This document shows positions 61,605 to 64,000 of a stretch of 64,000 nucleotides of DNA, piece after piece. A program made the position numbers and the translations under genes. The stretch lies in assembly GCF_001662075.1 (NCBI RefSeq), contig NZ_LYPL01000007.1, forward strand, positions 62,001 through 126,000, read 5' to 3'. The DNA comes from Rhizobium bangladeshense (GTDB lineage Bacteria > Pseudomonadota > Alphaproteobacteria > Rhizobiales > Rhizobiaceae). The notes below the pieces were generated by a model. That model worked only from the letters and a program-made list of their open reading frames with translations. It had not been told where the DNA came from and searched no databases. Position 1 is the first letter of the stretch. The number at the start of each line of letters is the position of its first letter.

Positions 61605-63188
61605 ATGTTTGAAAACCTCCAGGACCGTCTTGGATCCATTCTGAATGGACTGACAGGCCGTGGCGCGCTTTCGGAAGCCGATGTTTCCGCAGCGCTGCGC
61701 GAGGTTCGCCGTGCGCTGCTGGAGGCCGACGTCGCGCTCGACGTGGTGCGTTCCTTCACCGACCGCGTACGTGAAAAGGCCGTCGGCGCCGAGATCCTGA
61801 AGTCGATCAAGCCCGGCCAGATGGTGGTCAAGATCGTCCATGACGAACTGATCGAGATGCTGGGCGGCGAAGGCGTCGGCATCGACCTGCATGCGCCCGC
61901 TCCCGTCGTCGTCATGATGGTCGGCCTGCAGGGCTCCGGCAAGACGACGACGTCAGCCAAGATCGCCAATCGCCTGTCGACGCGCGAGAAGAAGAAAGTG
62001 CTGATGGCGTCGCTCGACACGCGCCGTCCGGCAGCCCAGGAGCAGCTTCGCCAGCTCGGCGCCCAGGCCAGCATCGACACGCTGCCGATCATCGCCGGCC
62101 AGTCGCCGACGGATATCGCTGCCCGTGCGGTGCAGGCGGCCAAGCTCGGCGGCCACGACGTCGTCATTCTCGACACCGCCGGCCGCACCCATATCGACGA
62201 GCCCTTGATGGTCGAGATGGCCGACATCAAGAAGCGTTCGAACCCGCATGAAATCCTGCTCGTCGCCGACAGCTTGACCGGTCAGGACGCCGTCAACCTC
62301 GCCCGCAATTTCGACGAACGCGTCGGCATCACCGGCCTCGTGCTGACCCGCATGGACGGCGACGGCCGCGGCGGCGCCGCGCTTTCGATGCGCGCCGTCA
62401 CCGGCAAGCCTATCAAGCTGATCGGTGTCGGCGAGAAGATGAGCGAGCTCGAGGAGTTCCATCCCCGCCGCATCGCCGACCGCATTCTCGGCATGGGCGA
62501 CATCGTCTCGCTCGTCGAGCGCGCGGCGGAAAATATCGACGCCGAGAAGGCGGCTGCCATGGCCGCCAAGATGGCCAAGGGCAAGTTCGATCTCGACGAC
62601 CTCGCCGACCAGCTGCGCCAGATGCAGAAGATGGGCGGCATGGGCGGTATCATGGGCATGATGCCCGGCATGGCAGGCATGAAGGACAAGATGGCCGCCG
62701 CCGGCCTCGACGACAAGCTTTTCGGCCGCCAGATCGCCATCATCCAGTCGATGACCAAGGCCGAGCGCGCCAATCCCGACCTGCTCAAACATTCGCGCAA
62801 GAAGCGCATCGCCGCCGGCTCCGGCACCGATGCCGCAGCCATCAACAAGCTTCTGAAGATGCACCGCCAGATGGCCGACATGATGAAGATGATGGGCGGC
62901 AAGGGCAAAGGCGGCATGATGAAGCAGATGATGGGCGGCCTTGCCGGCAAGATGGGGCTTGGCGGCTTAGGCGGCATGGGCGGCGGCATGCCCGATCTCT
63001 CGAATATCGACCCGAAGCAGCTCGAAGCCCTGCAGAAGCAGGCCGAAGCGGCGGGGCTTGGAAAGCCGGGTGGGGGTGTGCCCGGTCTCGGCGGTCTGCC
63101 GGGTGGTTTGCCTGGCCTCGGCGGCGCCAAGCTGCCGGGCCTTGGCGGCGGTTTCCCGGGATTGCCCGGCTTGCCGAAGAAGAAGTGA
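61605..63188 (+). CDS. ffh: Signal recognition particle protein Ffh
   Basis: 527-aa GTPase subunit of SRP. The N domain begins MFENLQDRLGSILNGLTGRG; G1 is GLQGSGKTTT (from residue 107), G3 DTAGRTHIDEPL, G4 TRMDGDGRGG. The Met-rich M domain (from about residue 330) binds signal sequences and SRP RNA. The last 75 residues are a Gly/Met/Pro/Leu-rich low-complexity tail ending PGLPGLPKKK, longer than E. coli Ffh. The ATG at 61605 follows AAGGAAGA. Its receptor FtsY is encoded at 57107. Confidence 0.96.
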   Translation: MFENLQDRLGSILNGLTGRGALSEADVSAALREVRRALLEADVALDVVRSFTDRVREKAVGAEILKSIKPGQMVVKIVHDELIEMLGGEGVGIDLHAPAPVVVMMVGLQGSGKTTTSAKIANRLSTREKKKVLMASLDTRRPAAQEQLRQLGAQASIDTLPIIAGQSPTDIAARAVQAAKLGGHDVVILDTAGRTHIDEPLMVEMADIKKRSNPHEILLVADSLTGQDAVNLARNFDERVGITGLVLTRMDGDGRGGAALSMRAVTGKPIKLIGVGEKMSELEEFHPRRIADRILGMGDIVSLVERAAENIDAEKAAAMAAKMAKGKFDLDDLADQLRQMQKMGGMGGIMGMMPGMAGMKDKMAAAGLDDKLFGRQIAIIQSMTKAERANPDLLKHSRKKRIAAGSGTDAAAINKLLKMHRQMADMMKMMGGKGKGGMMKQMMGGLAGKMGLGGLGGMGGGMPDLSNIDPKQLEALQKQAEAAGLGKPGGGVPGLGGLPGGLPGLGGAKLPGLGGGFPGLPGLPKKK

Positions 63189-63204
63189 AAGGATCGTTTG
63201 CCCC

Positions 63205-63525
63205 ATGATTGATCCAGACGTCAAAGCCCAGCTCGCGAGCTATCGTCAGTCGATCGACAATATCGATGCCGCTCTCGTGCACATGCTGGCCGAACGCTTC
63301 CGCTGCACCAAAGAGGTCGGCGTGCTGAAGGCCAAATACAATCTGCCGCCGGCCGATCCGGCGCGCGAGGAATACCAGATCGAACGCCTTCGCCAGCTGG
63401 CGAAAGCAGCCAATCTGGACCCGGATTTCGCCGAGAAGTTCCTGAACTTCGTCATCAAGGAAGTCATCCGGCATCATGAGCAGATCGCTGCGGATCACGC
63501 TGAACAGAGCGCCGCAGCCCGATAA
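63205..63525 (+). CDS. Chorismate mutase (AroQ class)
   Basis: 106-aa all-helical mutase converting chorismate to prephenate for Phe and Tyr. LASYRQSIDNIDAALVHMLA starts helix 1; ERFRCTKEVGVLKAKYNLPP and REEYQIERLRQLAKAANLDP supply the basic active-site residues. This is the small stand-alone AroQ type. The ATG at 63205 is 16 bases after ffh; AAAGGA precedes it. An ffh-chorismate mutase-rpsP order is common in rhizobia. Confidence 0.93.
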   Translation: MIDPDVKAQLASYRQSIDNIDAALVHMLAERFRCTKEVGVLKAKYNLPPADPAREEYQIERLRQLAKAANLDPDFAEKFLNFVIKEVIRHHEQIAADHAEQSAAAR

Positions 63526-63573
63526 CCATACCGCCTCACGAAGCGGTCAAGAAAAGCCTAAGGAGTAAAGAAC

Positions 63574-63945
63574 ATGGCACTGAAAATTCGTCTCGCCCGC
63601 GGTGGCTCCAAGAAGCGCCCGTACTACCACGTCGTTCTTGCCGATGCGCGCAGCCCGCGTGACGGCCGCTTCCTCGAAAACCTCGGTTCCTGGAACCCGA
63701 TGCTCGCCAAGGATGACGAGAAGCGCGTTCAGCTGAACGCCGAGCGCATCAAGCATTGGCTCGACAACGGCGCCCAGCCGACCGACCGCGTTCTGCGCTT
63801 CCTCGATGAAGCCGGCGTTGCCAAGCGCGAAGCCAAGAACAACCCGGTCAAGGCAAAGCCCGGCAAGCGCGCCCAGGAACGCGCCGCTGAAAAGGCTCAA
63901 AAGGCCGCTGACGCCGCCGCCGCTGCTGCCGACGCCGCGGAATAA
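63574..63945 (+). CDS. rpsP: 30S ribosomal protein S16
   Basis: 123-aa ribosomal protein. The core [20 protein letters not shown] and [13 protein letters not shown] is highly conserved; residues 85-123 are a Lys/Ala-rich tail common in alphaproteobacteria. The ATG follows AAGGAG by nine bases. A strong terminator follows within the window, so rimM and trmD downstream would need readthrough or their own promoter. Confidence 0.97.
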   Translation: MALKIRLARGGSKKRPYYHVVLADARSPRDGRFLENLGSWNPMLAKDDEKRVQLNAERIKHWLDNGAQPTDRVLRFLDEAGVAKREAKNNPVKAKPGKRAQERAAEKAQKAADAAAAAADAAE

Positions 63946-63966
63946 TCGGGACCTTCCCCAATCGAA

Positions 63967-63996
63967 CGGGCGGCATGGCGACATGCCGCCCGTTTT
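63967..63996 (+). terminator. Intrinsic terminator of rpsP
   Basis: Perfect 11-base arms CGGGCGGCATG / CATGCCGCCCG with loop GCGA, followed by TTTT, 21 bases past the rpsP stop. Confidence 0.88.
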
Positions 63997-64000
63997 CGTT

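Overview
The window looks like a core chromosomal segment of a fast-growing rhizobium, most likely the Rhizobium etli / leguminosarum / phaseoli group. The basis is high GC content, Rhizobiales gene order (mdh-sucCD-sucA, sdhCDAB, hemCD followed by mitofilin and HemY genes, ccmABCDG, ftsY-yciB), lineage-typical families (DUF2794, DUF2585, IalB, Omp19-type lipoprotein) and close agreement with proteins I know from Rhizobium. Species is inferred by recognition only; no database was searched.

Layout. 1-3867 (minus): mdh, sucC, sucD and the 5' part of sucA, a TCA operon that runs off the left edge. 4042-5810 (minus): zapE and an Omp19-like lipoprotein. 6129-9562 (minus): sdhCDAB. 9875-13841: a small secreted protein, then a minus-strand run of methyltransferase, EVE protein, YciI protein, gpsA and tsaD. 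13914-19781 (plus): hemC, hemD, a mitofilin-like protein, a HemY-like protein, a TerB protein and a glutamine amidotransferase. 19807-27249: an MFS exporter, YggT and DUF167 genes, ppa, a GNAT gene, typA and an M3 oligopeptidase. 27478-33786: a rhizobial hypothetical protein, LysE exporters, a 675-base gene-poor stretch, an MscS channel, argG and an SDR. 33867-36611 (minus): a three-gene ABC importer of the COG1101/4120/2984 type. 36705-40398: rlmN, an IalB protein, an ECF sigma factor, a YkvA protein and phhB.

40440-42149 is the only clearly accessory spot: a low-molecular-weight protein tyrosine phosphatase gene broken by two insertions. One is a 354-base MITE-like element with 32-base terminal inverted repeats; the other is an 862-base IS5/IS427-type insertion sequence that landed at the edge of the first. 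42056-48660 holds thpR, an SGNH esterase, an ABC ATPase/permease pair, a YbhL-type Bax inhibitor gene with a structured leader, a GNAT gene and a DUF2794 gene. 48943-55761 holds a DUF1223 protein, acnA and ccmABCDG. 55801-60867 (minus) holds DUF2585, yciB, ftsY, mtaB and dapF. 60981-64000 holds a small ORF, a leader with a terminator-like hairpin, ffh, a chorismate mutase and rpsP.

Functionally the window gathers TCA-cycle enzymes (mdh, sucABCD, sdh, acnA), tetrapyrrole synthesis and cytochrome c maturation (hemC, hemD, ccm), and protein targeting (ffh, ftsY). I did not find a convincing undescribed multi-gene system. The best leads are the nested insertion and its MITE, the ffh and ybhL leaders, and three perfect CtrA-type boxes (TTAA-N7-TTAAC) in front of small or poorly known genes.
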